Part shown: in pieces, positions 24,058-34,200 of the stretch
Numbering within the stretch: the stretch's first letter is position 1
Layout: each line of letters starts with the position of its first letter
DNA from: Vibrio qingdaonensis
GTDB lineage: Bacteria > Pseudomonadota > Gammaproteobacteria > Enterobacterales > Vibrionaceae
Direction of reading: 5' to 3'
Assembly (NCBI RefSeq): GCF_026191675.1
Contig: NZ_JAKRRY010000025.1
Location: forward strand, 18,272 to 82,271
DNA: 64,000 bases
Notes under the pieces: generated by a model
The model's database searches: none
What the model saw: the letters and a program-made list of their open reading frames with translations, nothing else
Told to the model about the DNA's origin: nothing
Position numbers and translations under genes: made by a program

Positions 24058-26967
24058 TTAGTTATGGCTCACGACAATCAGACGTAGCGAATCCAATTGC
24101 AATTGTGCGTTATTGATATAACCATCTAACGCTTTAATCTGAGTATCAATCGCCTCGATCTCTTCATCGCGAATATTTGGGTTCACCGCTTTCAATGCCT
24201 GAAGACGTTCCAGTTCACCATTGAGACTAGAGTACATGGCCTTGTGCGCTTGCTCTTTCGCTTGAGTAAGCTTAGGCTCCACGACAGCATTGCCCGCTTC
24301 AATCAAACGTACAACTTCACCTTGAACCGATGTCACAAGCTTACTCGCTAAGTGACGATTAACAGGGCTTAGCTGACGATTAAAGCCTTCAAACTCTACT
24401 TGAGCAGACAAGTCATTACCTCGCCCATCAATCATCAAACGAATCGGCTCTGGTGGCAAGAATCGGCTAATACCGCTACGTTTCGGCGCTTGCGCATCCA
24501 CCACGTACACCAACTCAAGCAAAATAGTTCCGACAGGCAACGCCTTGTTCTTCAGCAATGAAACGGCACACGTACCAACGCCTTCACTCATCAGCAGATC
24601 GATACCGCCTTGAATCATTGGGTGCTCCCAACTGATGAAGTTCATATCTTCACGAGAAAGCGCGGTATCGCGGTCAAAGGTAATGGTTGCCCCTTCGTAA
24701 GGCAAACCAGGATAACTCGGTACCATCATGTGCTCAGACGGCGTCACCACCAAAGCATTTTCACCTTTATCATCTTGGTTCAAGCCAATGGTATCAAATA
24801 AGCTTAACGCGAACGTTACGAGGTTGGTATCACCATCGGTCGCTTTAATATCATCCGCTATTTTTTGCGCCGCTTCCCCACCATTAGAGTGCATCTCTAA
24901 TAAACGGTCACGCCCTTGCTCTAAGTCGTGCTTCAGCTCTTGATTGTACTGACGCGAACCTTCAATAACCTCGTCCAATTCAGTCACATCACCAGAGGCG
25001 AGCATATTCACAATCGACTCTTGATAACGGTCATAAACCATTCGACCCGTTGGGCAGGTTTCAGCAAAAGCGTTCAACCCTTCGTCAAACCAACGCGCCA
25101 GGATCGCCTGAGACGTCCCCTCTAGGTAAGGCACGTGCACGTCAATATCGCGACTTTGCCCAATACGGTCTAAACGGCCAATACGTTGCTCAAGCAAATC
25201 CGGGTTAAATGGCAAATCAAACATAACCAGTTGATTAGCAAACTGGAAGTTACGACCTTCGGAGCCAATTTCACTACAAATGAGTACCTGAGCGCCACCC
25301 TCTTCTTGAGCAAAGTAAGCCGCCGCTTTATCACGTTCAAGAATTGACATGCCTTCATGGAACACAGTCGCGCGAATGCCTTCTCGCTCACGAAGTGCCT
25401 GTTCAAGCTGCAAAGCCGTGCTTGAGCGTGATGCGATAACCAGAATCTTTTCACTGCGTTTTGCTTGGATTTTTTCAATCAACCAATTCACACGTGAGTC
25501 GAACTGCCACCAACTTGACTCTTCACCTTCAAACTCTTGGAAGATCTCTTCTGGGTAAAGCATCTTCATCGCGCGAGCTTCTGGTGCCATTTTGCCACCA
25601 ATCATGCCAGATACACGCATTGAAGTGGTGTATTGCTGCGGAATCGGCATCGGAACCAAATTCACATTACGCGTTGGAAAGCCTTTAATCGCCGCACGCG
25701 TATTTCTAAACAGTACACGTCCCGTGCCATGTCGGTCCATCAGGTTATCAATCAGTTCCTGACGTGCCGTGCTTTTTTCATCATCATCCGCGCCACTTTC
25801 TAAGACGTTAAACAAAGGCTCTACGTCTTGTTCTGAAAGCAATTCTGTAATTTGATTCTTGGCTTCATTGGCCAATTTTTCACCAGAGAACAGAGCGGTC
25901 ACCGCATCTGCAACCGGAGCATACTGATCTTCTTCTTTTACAAACGCGTCATAATCAAAGAAACGGTCAGCATCTAACAAGCGTAAACGAGCAAAGTGGC
26001 TTTCACGTCCTAGTTGCTCTGGTGTGGCAGTCAGCAATAATACACCTGGTGTCTTTTCCGCTAATGCTTCGATAACTTGATACTGACGACTTGGTTTTTC
26101 TTGGCTCCACTCTAAATGGTGCGCCTCATCGACGACCAATAGGTCCCACTCACCTTCCAAGGCTTGCTCAAAGCGCTTGCGACTCTTACGCAAGAAATCC
26201 AATGAACACAGCACAAACTGTTGGGTATCAAATGGGTTATCCGCCTCGGCGTACGCTTCAATACAGCGCTCTTCATCAAAAATTGAAAAGTGAAGATTAA
26301 AACGGCGCATCATTTCAACTAACCATTGATGCTGCAATGTTTCAGGGACCACAATAAGAACACGCTCAGCACGGCCAGATAACACCTGCTGATGAATGAT
26401 CATGCCCGCTTCAATCGTTTTACCTAGACCGACTTCATCAGCTAGCAATACGCGAGGCGCATGACGGCGCCCAACTTCATGAGCGATGAAAAGTTGGTGT
26501 GGAATTAAACCAGCTCGCATACCACAAAGACCACGCATTGGGCTTTTATGCTGCTGATGTTGATTAGTCAGTGCACGATAACGCAGCACAAAGTTGTCCA
26601 TGCGGTCAATTTGCCCTGCGAACAATTTATCTTGTGGCTTGTTAAAACGAATATGGTTGCTTAAAAAGATCTCACGCAATGCCATGTCTGGTTCTTGCGT
26701 GTCTTGGCGCGTACCAATATACGTCAAAACGCCTTGGTCTTCCGACACATCCGCAACCTCTAAAGACCAGCCTTCTTGGCTATCTATAACATCGCCGACA
26801 TTAAAAATGACTCGGGTTACCGGTGCATCACTACGTGCATAAACACGATTTTCTTCCGATGCAGCAAACATCAATGATACTGTTCTCGCATCCAATGCGA
26901 CGACCGTACCCAAACCTAAATCACTTTCCGTATCGCTAATCCAGCGCTGCCCTAAAGCAAATGTCAT
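24058..26967 (-). CDS. rapA: RNA polymerase-associated ATPase RapA (HepA)
   Basis: A Swi2/Snf2 ATPase that binds RNA polymerase and recycles it after termination. 969 residues, one more than E. coli. Two N-terminal Tudor-like domains (~1-110, beginning FALGQRWISDTESDLGLGTV), Walker A DEVGLGKT at 177-184, DEAHH near 280, LLLTATPEQLG (motif III), helicase C motifs (SEIGSEGRNFQFA and FDLPFNPDLLEQRIGRLDRIGQ), and a C-terminal RapA-specific part with a long helix (ERLQALKAVNPNIRDEEIEAIDTQIKALD). Monocistronic by appearance: long structured leader upstream, terminator downstream. Confidence 0.97.
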   Translation of the reverse strand: MTFALGQRWISDTESDLGLGTVVALDARTVSLMFAASEENRVYARSDAPVTRVIFNVGDVIDSQEGWSLEVADVSEDQGVLTYIGTRQDTQEPDMALREIFLSNHIRFNKPQDKLFAGQIDRMDNFVLRYRALTNQHQQHKSPMRGLCGMRAGLIPHQLFIAHEVGRRHAPRVLLADEVGLGKTIEAGMIIHQQVLSGRAERVLIVVPETLQHQWLVEMMRRFNLHFSIFDEERCIEAYAEADNPFDTQQFVLCSLDFLRKSRKRFEQALEGEWDLLVVDEAHHLEWSQEKPSRQYQVIEALAEKTPGVLLLTATPEQLGRESHFARLRLLDADRFFDYDAFVKEEDQYAPVADAVTALFSGEKLANEAKNQITELLSEQDVEPLFNVLESGADDDEKSTARQELIDNLMDRHGTGRVLFRNTRAAIKGFPTRNVNLVPMPIPQQYTTSMRVSGMIGGKMAPEARAMKMLYPEEIFQEFEGEESSWWQFDSRVNWLIEKIQAKRSEKILVIASRSSTALQLEQALREREGIRATVFHEGMSILERDKAAAYFAQEEGGAQVLICSEIGSEGRNFQFANQLVMFDLPFNPDLLEQRIGRLDRIGQSRDIDVHVPYLEGTSQAILARWFDEGLNAFAETCPTGRMVYDRYQESIVNMLASGDVTELDEVIEGSRQYNQELKHDLEQGRDRLLEMHSNGGEAAQKIADDIKATDGDTNLVTFALSLFDTIGLNQDDKGENALVVTPSEHMMVPSYPGLPYEGATITFDRDTALSREDMNFISWEHPMIQGGIDLLMSEGVGTCAVSLLKNKALPVGTILLELVYVVDAQAPKRSGISRFLPPEPIRLMIDGRGNDLSAQVEFEGFNRQLSPVNRHLASKLVTSVQGEVVRLIEAGNAVVEPKLTQAKEQAHKAMYSSLNGELERLQALKAVNPNIRDEEIEAIDTQIKALDGYINNAQLQLDSLRLIVVSHN

Positions 26968-27004
26968 AGAACGAATACCTCACTCTTTTCGATATCTTTT
27001 GCGG

Positions 27005-27057
27005 TTATTTGGCGGTAGCTCAGAGTCATTATTGAGCTCACAACTCCGCCCAAATAA
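27005..27057 (-). other. nested inverted repeats in the rapA leader
   Basis: The outer arms TTATTTGGCGG (27005-27015) and CCGCCCAAATAA (27046-27057, one extra C) enclose the inner arms AGCTCA (27017-27022) and TGAGCT (27033-27038). On the minus strand this lies 38-90 bases before the rapA ATG, so it would fold in the 5' leader if transcription starts upstream of it. Confidence 0.65.
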
Positions 27058-27124
27058 TAGTAGATGATGACACACAAATTGCGCATCCCTACCACTAGAT
27101 GAAAGGTCGCTCATCTTACTTGAA

Positions 27125-27144
27125 GGCGTGATTTAGGTCACGCC
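27125..27144. promoter_or_regulatory. perfect 20-bp palindrome, CRP-like
   Basis: GGCGTGA-TTTAGG-TCACGCC has perfect 7-base arms containing the GTGA-N6-TCAC core of CRP sites. The outer base differs from the consensus T/A (here C/G). Confidence 0.45.
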
Positions 27145-27229
27145 AATTGCACGGAAAACCTCAGTTTTTTTTGTTTTGGTCACGTTGACATAAAACTGAA
27201 AAAAAATAGTGGCATTTGTTAACGGTAAG

Positions 27230-27243
27230 GTGAGAATTTTCAC
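27230..27243. promoter_or_regulatory. second GTGA-N6-TCAC palindrome, adjacent to a -10-like hexamer
   Basis: GTGAGAATTTTCAC lies one base before TATACT (27245-27250). A protein bound here would overlap the phoH promoter, so repression is as likely as activation. Confidence 0.4.
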
Positions 27244-27456
27244 TTATACTAAAAGTGTAAACGTTACAAAGATGTTAAACCATCATAAGCTTGTGAACGT
27301 ATACAAGGATAAGCCATTCAATCTTATTCGTTTTGATTGAAGCAACCAAAGTTGACTCACCGTGTACACAGACGAGCCAGCGAGGATCCAAAACCTGATT
27401 CGTCTCAGCTGTGAGCAACTTGCCAGGATAACCGCGGAATGCGGCAAGGAGACTCT

Positions 27457-28833
27457 ATGGGCGACACTGACCGTAAAATTTTTGTTCTCGATACCAATAT
27501 CCTCCTCCACGAACCCTTCGCCATTTACTCATTTAAAGAACACGACGTCGTCATTCCGATGACGGTATTAGAAGAGCTCGACCGCATAAAAGACAGTAAA
27601 CGGGACGTTGCGCGTGACGCGCGTGTCGCTATTCGGGCGCTTGAAAACCTATTTAAAGACGCCACGCCCGATGAAATATCTGAAGGGATCCCCTTCTCTC
27701 ATGAGCAGCAAGCGACAGGCACCATCTCTATACTGGCTGATTATATGCTGCAAGAAACCTTCAAAGCATTTGCCGACAAGGAAGGCGATAACCGTATCCT
27801 GAATGCGGTTCTATATCTGCAAAATAAACGCGCGCCGCGCGATATCATCCTAGTCACCAAAGACATCAACATGAGACTGCGAGCCAAAGGCGCAGGTGTG
27901 CTGTTTGTCGAAGACTATCGTACCGATCAGCTCATTGATGACGTGGAATACCTAACCAAAGGCTTTCAAAAAATACCCGGTGATTTTTGGGAAGGGATAG
28001 ACAATGTTGAAACAAGTGTCCTTGGCAGTAACACCTTCCACACTTTCAGTCGGGATGCCATTGCCCCCTCATATGTGAATCAGTACCTGGTTGATGAAGA
28101 AAGTGACTTCGCAGGCAGAGTGGCGGATATTCACGAAGATGACATCACGATTAAAGACCTCAGTCATGAGCGCTTGCTGTCTCGCCAAGCTTGGGGGATT
28201 CGCCCGAAAAACACTTATCAGGGAATGGCAATGGATGCCTTGCTTGACCCTGATATCGATCTCGTTATTTTAACTGGCGCGGCAGGGAGCGGTAAAACAC
28301 TGCTCGCGATGGCTGCTGCGCTTGAAATGACTATCGAAAAAAACATGTTTGATAAAATCATCGTGACACGTAACACGCCAGATATCGGTGAGTCGATAGG
28401 TTTTCTTCCTGGTAGCGAAGAAGAAAAAATGATGCCTTGGTTGGCCGCGATTACGGATACGTTGGAAGCGCTGCATAAGCATGATCACTGCACCGAAGGA
28501 TCATTAAAATACATTTGCGACAAAGCCAACATTCAATTTAAATCGATAAACTTTATGCGTGGGCGCTCGATACAAAATGCCTTTGTGTTGCTCGACGAAT
28601 GCCAAAACCTTACAGCATCGCAAATTAAAACCATCATCACTCGTTGTGGCGAAGGAACAAAAATTGTCTGTTCAGGTAACCTTGCGCAAATAGACTCTCA
28701 TTACCTTACCCCTGTCACTTCAGGGCTTACCTACATGGTAGAACGATTCAAAAACTTTTCAGGTAGCGCCAATATACATTTAAATGGTGTGGTTCGAAGC
28801 CGACTGGCTGAATATGCGGAAGAGAATTTGTAG
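27457..28833 (+). CDS. PIN domain - PhoH ATPase fusion protein
   Basis: A 458-residue PhoH2-type protein. The N-terminal PIN nuclease domain (~5-135; FVLDTNILLHEP with D12, later ILEELD-like VLEELDRIKDS and TKDINMRLRAKG) joins a PhoH ATPase domain (~225-455) with Walker A GAAGSGKT (274-281), VTRNTPDIGESIGFLPGSEEEKM and Walker B VLLDECQNLT. PhoH2 proteins are RNA helicase/ribonucleases in mycobacteria, where they pair with an antitoxin; no small partner ORF is visible here. The start at 27457 has AAGGAG 5 bases upstream; the frame also opens at 27439 without support. Monocistronic, closed by a bidirectional terminator. Confidence 0.93.
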   Translation: MGDTDRKIFVLDTNILLHEPFAIYSFKEHDVVIPMTVLEELDRIKDSKRDVARDARVAIRALENLFKDATPDEISEGIPFSHEQQATGTISILADYMLQETFKAFADKEGDNRILNAVLYLQNKRAPRDIILVTKDINMRLRAKGAGVLFVEDYRTDQLIDDVEYLTKGFQKIPGDFWEGIDNVETSVLGSNTFHTFSRDAIAPSYVNQYLVDEESDFAGRVADIHEDDITIKDLSHERLLSRQAWGIRPKNTYQGMAMDALLDPDIDLVILTGAAGSGKTLLAMAAALEMTIEKNMFDKIIVTRNTPDIGESIGFLPGSEEEKMMPWLAAITDTLEALHKHDHCTEGSLKYICDKANIQFKSINFMRGRSIQNAFVLLDECQNLTASQIKTIITRCGEGTKIVCSGNLAQIDSHYLTPVTSGLTYMVERFKNFSGSANIHLNGVVRSRLAEYAEENL

Positions 28834-28880
28834 GTCCTGGGGCCTGCAGGATAGTGTCTATTATTAAGCCAACTTCAATA

Positions 28881-28907
28881 AAAATCGCGGCATTTAGCCG
28901 CGATTTT
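28881..28907. terminator. bidirectional terminator between phoH and tldD
   Basis: AAAATCGCGGC / GCCGCGATTTT, an 11-bp perfect stem with a 5-base loop and T runs on both strands, between convergent genes. Confidence 0.92.
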
Positions 28908-28958
28908 CAAGATCTTATCACTAAGTGCCCAAAGGCGTTGTCGTGACTTCACATAAGT

Positions 28959-30404
28959 TTAGTCTGTGCCGCCTACGGTAAGCGCATCGATTTTCAGACT
29001 TGGCTGACCCACACCAACAGGCACGCTTTGGCCTGCCTTACCACACACGCCAACGCCTCGGTCTAGGCTTAGATCATTACCTACCATCGACACCTGTTGC
29101 ATCGCTTCAATACCAGAACCGATCAAGGTTGCCCCTTTCACTGGAGTGGTAATTTTACCATCCTCAATCAAGTATGCCTCAGAGGCAGAGAATACAAACT
29201 TACCCGATGTGATATCGACTTGGCCACCACCAAAGTTAGGCGCGTATAGACCCTTTTTCACTGTCGAAATGATTTCTTCCGGTGTATGTTGCCCTGGCAA
29301 CATGTAAGTATTCGTCATGCGCGGCATAGGTAAATGAGCGTAAGATTCTCGGCGGGCATTACCCGTTGGATTCACACCCATTAAGCGTGCATTCAACTTA
29401 TCTTGCATGTAGCCTTTTAACACACCATTTTCGATTAAGGTGTTGTACTGACCGTGTACCCCTTCGTCATCCACATTGAGTGAACCACGCAAATCTTTAA
29501 GCGTACCATCATCAACAATGGTGCAAAGCTTAGAGGTCACTTGCTGACCCAGTTTACCCGAGAAAACCGATGACTCTTTGCGGTTAAAGTCCCCTTCTAA
29601 GCCATGACCCACCGCTTCATGCAATAAGACACCTGGCCAACCAGACCCCAATACCACTGGCATGGTGCCAGCTGGAGCATCAATCGCTTCTAGGTTAACT
29701 AGCGCCTGACGGATAGCTTCATCGGCATAGTGATAAGCGACCTGTCTGCCATTTTCATCTGAGATAAAAAAGTCATAACCGTAACGACCACCACCACCAG
29801 CACTACCACGCTCTCGGCGATCGCCTTTTTGAGCCAACACACTGATAGACAAGCGAACCAAAGGTCTCACATCGCCCGCTAATGTCCCATCCGTTGCTGC
29901 AACCAACATCTGCTCATAGACACCACTTAAGCTAACCGACACTTCACTAACCAGCGGCTCTTTAGTACGGATGTAAGCATCCAACTCTTTTAACAGCTCT
30001 GTTTTTTGCTGTTTTTCCCAGCTTTCTAATGGGTTAACCGCGGCGTAATACATTTGATTATCGCGACGAGTTAGCGCCTTAACGGACGCGCTTTTCCCTT
30101 GCTGAGCAATACCACGAGCCGCCATCGCACTTTGCTTTAACCCATCGAGGGTCAATTGGTCAGAATAAGCAAAACCCGTTTTTTCTCCGGTAACAGCACG
30201 AACACCAACACCACGGTCGATATTAAACGAACCATCTTTAATAATGCTGTCTTCAAGGACAAGAGATTCATGCCAGCTAGACTGAAAATAAATATCCGCA
30301 TAGTCGATCTGGCGAGTCGCAATGCTGGCTAGTGTAGCTTCGATATCTTGCTCTGTAAGACCGGTTGGTCCAAGTAGCGCATCTTCTATGCGTTCCATAT
30401 TCAT
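28959..30404 (-). CDS. tldD: metalloprotease subunit TldD
   Basis: A 481-residue protein (the same size as E. coli TldD) that with PmbA/TldE forms a peptidase acting on unfolded peptides, including microcin B17 and CcdA. The zinc motif HEAVGHGLEGD (H262, H267) is intact; SGKFVFSASEAYLIEDGKI and GNDLSLDRGVGVCGKAGQSVPV near the C-terminus are also typical. The start at 30404 is preferred to 30494 (inside the upstream gene) on length; 30398 is the alternative. It begins 7 bases after the nitrilase-like gene and ends the long mre-to-tldD run. Confidence 0.94.
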   Translation of the reverse strand: MNMERIEDALLGPTGLTEQDIEATLASIATRQIDYADIYFQSSWHESLVLEDSIIKDGSFNIDRGVGVRAVTGEKTGFAYSDQLTLDGLKQSAMAARGIAQQGKSASVKALTRRDNQMYYAAVNPLESWEKQQKTELLKELDAYIRTKEPLVSEVSVSLSGVYEQMLVAATDGTLAGDVRPLVRLSISVLAQKGDRRERGSAGGGGRYGYDFFISDENGRQVAYHYADEAIRQALVNLEAIDAPAGTMPVVLGSGWPGVLLHEAVGHGLEGDFNRKESSVFSGKLGQQVTSKLCTIVDDGTLKDLRGSLNVDDEGVHGQYNTLIENGVLKGYMQDKLNARLMGVNPTGNARRESYAHLPMPRMTNTYMLPGQHTPEEIISTVKKGLYAPNFGGGQVDITSGKFVFSASEAYLIEDGKITTPVKGATLIGSGIEAMQQVSMVGNDLSLDRGVGVCGKAGQSVPVGVGQPSLKIDALTVGGTD

Positions 30405-30411
30405 ACTCTTA

Positions 30412-31245
30412 TTATGGTAATGAGTGTAGGTGTTGTTCGAAGCGAATATGTTTCGCAACAGGCATGGTTTGCCTGACTTCATTAACAACATCAAAATTTA
30501 AATCGGCAATGATGGTACCAACCTGACCCTCAAGTTGACCTTGTATTTCTCCCCATGGAGAAATCACCATCGAGTGGCCCCAAGTTTCACGCCCACAAGG
30601 GTGTGTACCACACTGATTCGCTGCGACAATCCAACATTGGTTTTCGATGGCTCGCGCTCGCAGCAACACTTCCCAATGAGCCTGACCCGTCACCGCGGTA
30701 AATGCGGCAGGGACGACAAGAACAGTGGCACCTTGTGCTCGCAATGCACTATAGAGATGAGGAAAACGCAAGTCATAGCAAATTGTCAGGCCTATTGCGC
30801 CAAAATTCACAGGCACCATGGCTAAGCTGTTGCCGGGCTTGAATGTCTCAGACTCTCTATATCGCTGAAATCCATCATCAACATCGACATCAAACATGTG
30901 CAGCTTATCATAGTGATTTAGCCGCTGCCCGTTACAGTCATACACCAATGTCGTCGTTGTAACTTCTGTGTCAGAGCGTCGAATGGGAAAGCTACCCACA
31001 ATTAAATTCACTTTATTGGCTTTTGCTACTGCCGCTAACTGCCGTTGTAACTCACCCTCTCCAAGCGATTCAGCATGGTGGTGATACTCTTCTTTTTTAC
31101 CAAATACTAATGAATTTTCTGGCGTGAGAATCCACGTCGCCCCTTTGTTGGCAAGAAATTGAACTTGCTTATCTATAAAGGCTAAATTCTGCTTAGGATC
31201 TGGGCCAGAAGTCATTTGAATAATACCGAAGCGTTCCTTGCTCAT
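30412..31245 (-). CDS. carbon-nitrogen hydrolase (Nit1/Nit2-like amidase)
   Basis: A nitrilase-superfamily protein of 277 residues with the full catalytic triad: E43 (PENS), K114 (YDKLHMFDV) and C156 (ICYDLRFP). NQCGTHPCGRETWGHSMVISPWG closes the core. Closest functional classes are Nit1-type deaminated-glutathione amidases and omega-amidases; bacterial members beside tldD and yhdP are commonly annotated only as carbon-nitrogen hydrolase. Three bases separate it from yhdP, so it is co-translated in the operon. Metabolite repair is inferred, not shown. Confidence 0.92.
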   Translation of the reverse strand: MSKERFGIIQMTSGPDPKQNLAFIDKQVQFLANKGATWILTPENSLVFGKKEEYHHHAESLGEGELQRQLAAVAKANKVNLIVGSFPIRRSDTEVTTTTLVYDCNGQRLNHYDKLHMFDVDVDDGFQRYRESETFKPGNSLAMVPVNFGAIGLTICYDLRFPHLYSALRAQGATVLVVPAAFTAVTGQAHWEVLLRARAIENQCWIVAANQCGTHPCGRETWGHSMVISPWGEIQGQLEGQVGTIIADLNFDVVNEVRQTMPVAKHIRFEQHLHSLP

Positions 31246-31248
31246 GGA

Positions 31249-34200
31249 TTACTTTTGCTCCTTTTTTAAGTTATCAGGGAGTGTGTATTCCCCCTTACTT
31301 CTCGATATCTCACTCACGACGGGTGAATCGAGCTTTCCTTTCACTGAGTAATTCACCTGAGTGACCACTTCAACCACAGGTGAAATTACTGTGGTCACAG
31401 CCAATACCACCAATGCCGTTTGTGGTGTCACGGCAAATGCGGTAATAATCGGGATCCCTGATGTCATATCAGGGGTAAAGTTGACTTCAGCATCCACCGT
31501 TTGAGCCGATAAATCTGCTAAGCCTTTTATTTTCATGTCACCCGCAACGGCGTCCATCTCAATGTCATTGGTAACAAAAATACCATCACGTATCTTGCCA
31601 CTACCGGTTATGGAGTTAAACGCCATCCCTTTATCAAAGACATCAGTAAAGTCTAGCTGCATCTTACGAATGATGGAGTCCAAGCTAAATAGCCCCAATA
31701 AACGCGCCGCGCCACTGACATCCGAAATCACCCCTTTACCCAACTCAGTATTAATCTCGCCATTCACAGTATCGACTCGCATTGACCAAGGCGCGCCATC
31801 CCATGACAAGGTGGAATTTAACTCAAAAGGCGCTCGTTGTATCCCTGAAGTAATTCCAAAGCGTTCCATCAGATCGCTATTATTTTCACCCTCAACGCTA
31901 AGATTGACGTGACTTCTACTTTGCTGACCAGCCACCATCCAGTCACCATCTATATTGATAGTATTGCTGCCACTACTAAGATTGAGCTTATTCCAAACTA
32001 ACTTGTTTCCTTGGCGAGACACGTCCATATCGACCTTGCCGACTTTATAACCCTGGAACCAAAAATCATCAATTTTAAGCTTACTGTCAGGCAACACGTT
32101 AAAGAAATTACGATCAAACTCACTCACTAATGGCGCTGACAAGTCCTCTTGCAATATGATCGGCTCATCTTTATCAGACGTTTCATTTAACGAGGGTAAG
32201 TAAATGTGCAATCGTTTTAACGCTACATAAAGTTCGTTATCATCACTGTAATTAGCCTGTCCTTTCGCCTCTTGGCTATCCAGTTCAAACTGCCAACCAC
32301 CTTGCTTATGGCGGGCATTAAAGTCGACGTCATGCCACTCGATTCCCGCGAGCGTCAGCTCTTTTGCTTCAATATAAACCCGCGTAGGCAGCGGAATGGT
32401 TGGGGTATTCAAGTCATCCAACAGAGCCTTTTTAGAGCTTGGGGGCTGTTTCGCGAGAGCGCTCCACTCATCAAAGCTGAACCGATCGGAGCGAACTTGA
32501 AAGTCATGTCCCACTATAGGACTAATTTTAAAACCACCTTTGCCCAACACTAAGTTGGTCGCTTTCAATACAGGCGTTTCTTTTGTGATATCAATTTCAG
32601 TTTGATATTTCACAGCGGGGAGCTGCAATCGAGCCGAGATCGCTTGTTGATTACCAGAAGCCTGTAACCTAGCTTTCCCTGCCTCACCAAATGCTTTTTT
32701 TAATGGGTAAGGATAGTCACTGGCGAGCGTCACCAAATTGGCATTTAAGTCTAACTGGTAGGTAAAGCCAACATCATTGAGCTGTAGGTCAACATCTAGG
32801 CTCCAAGGCGCGTGCCCCCTTAGGCCGCTGACAAAACGCTCACCCACATATGGTTCCAACGGCCCCATCGTCCAATCGCCAATCGCATCAATATTCACGC
32901 CATAACCTTTACCTGAATTTTGACCATCAAAGTCAAGGGTTATTGGCTGGTCGAGTAGCGTGGCGGATAGTCCATTTGCATTCACCACATCGTTATCGAA
33001 TGCGATTCTGCCCGACACTTTCTCTAGTGTCATCGGCGGCGCATCGATTTCAACATGGTTATCTTTCAGTTCGGCAAAACCCCATGCTCTCGACGGCGTC
33101 GTATCACCTGAAAACGGAATATACAACTGGAAATCTGCGTCGACTTCACCACTGACTTGAACCGCCGTTAACGCCGCGCCAACAGAGCCAACTAATGGTG
33201 TCGCCATCATGTAGTCACGAACAGCGATGCCGCTTCCTGCCGCTTTCGCTTCAATTTCTAAATGCCCGTCACCTCGGAGTTCAGGGATTCGACCAGTAAT
33301 CCGCTTGCCTTTCACCCCCATAAGCGTCGCCGCTTTCGAGTCAATGTGCATAGCTTCATTTTGGAACAACAAATCCAATTGAAGATCAGTCAGCGGTGGC
33401 CAATTAGTGTCAAAACTAAACTTAGCATCACGCAAGCCAACCCAAGCTTGAAACATGCCATTGTTGTCATGATACGGGAAGTCAGACAGTTGCCCGTACC
33501 AAAGCAGCTTCGCGGTATTAACGCGCCCAGCCTGAATAGCCGCAGATAAATAGTCCGTTAAACTCTGACCAAGAGCCAGTGTAGGAAGGTAACGCCAAGT
33601 TTCGCCTGCGTTATAAAGATCTGCCTCAGCATAAAATGAGAGAAATGGGCTACTATCCTTAGGAAAGTCGAGTCGAAATGCGCCTAACACCTGAATATCA
33701 GCCGTTGCGGCTGTCACTTTATCAGACCATAGTGACCAGCCCTTATCGCCATGATTCTCCCAATGAATATCCACTAAGCCCTGCTTAATATTCAACGGAG
33801 CTTGAAACACATCGCCATAAGGGAATTTATCATCAATGACCATCACCGTCGCTTTGGCTTTATTCAGGTTGCCCGCCACACTGCCGGACACATGAGAAAA
33901 TCCCGGCAGTAATGCCCATTGCGACAACGACATTTGCTCAAAGCTTGCTGAATATTGAAGCGAGCCCGGACCTTCTTTCTGTGCGATACGAATGTCTTCA
34001 ATTCGTCCGCCTGGATTTAGTTTATCTAGCCATTCAGTTACCGTCGCATCCGGAGCCAAGGAAGCCAGTGGTTTTAGGGCGTCAATCTCCAGCTGAGACA
34101 GATTCACCTGCCATTGATTTTGACGATTCCAATCAAGGGCAACATCCAATTCAGGCCAAGGGGTATCATTCGTTCTGGCAGTAATTTCATGGGCATTAAT

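Larger units (their letters stand above)
26968..27456. promoter_or_regulatory. rapA-phoH divergent intergenic region
   Basis: A 489-base gap, the longest in the window. It contains the rapA leader structure, two GTGA-N6-TCAC palindromes (27125-27144, 27230-27243) and a TATACT hexamer (27245-27250) that could be the phoH -10. After that come ~200 bases of leader before phoH. No ORF in it is credible. Confidence 0.55.
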
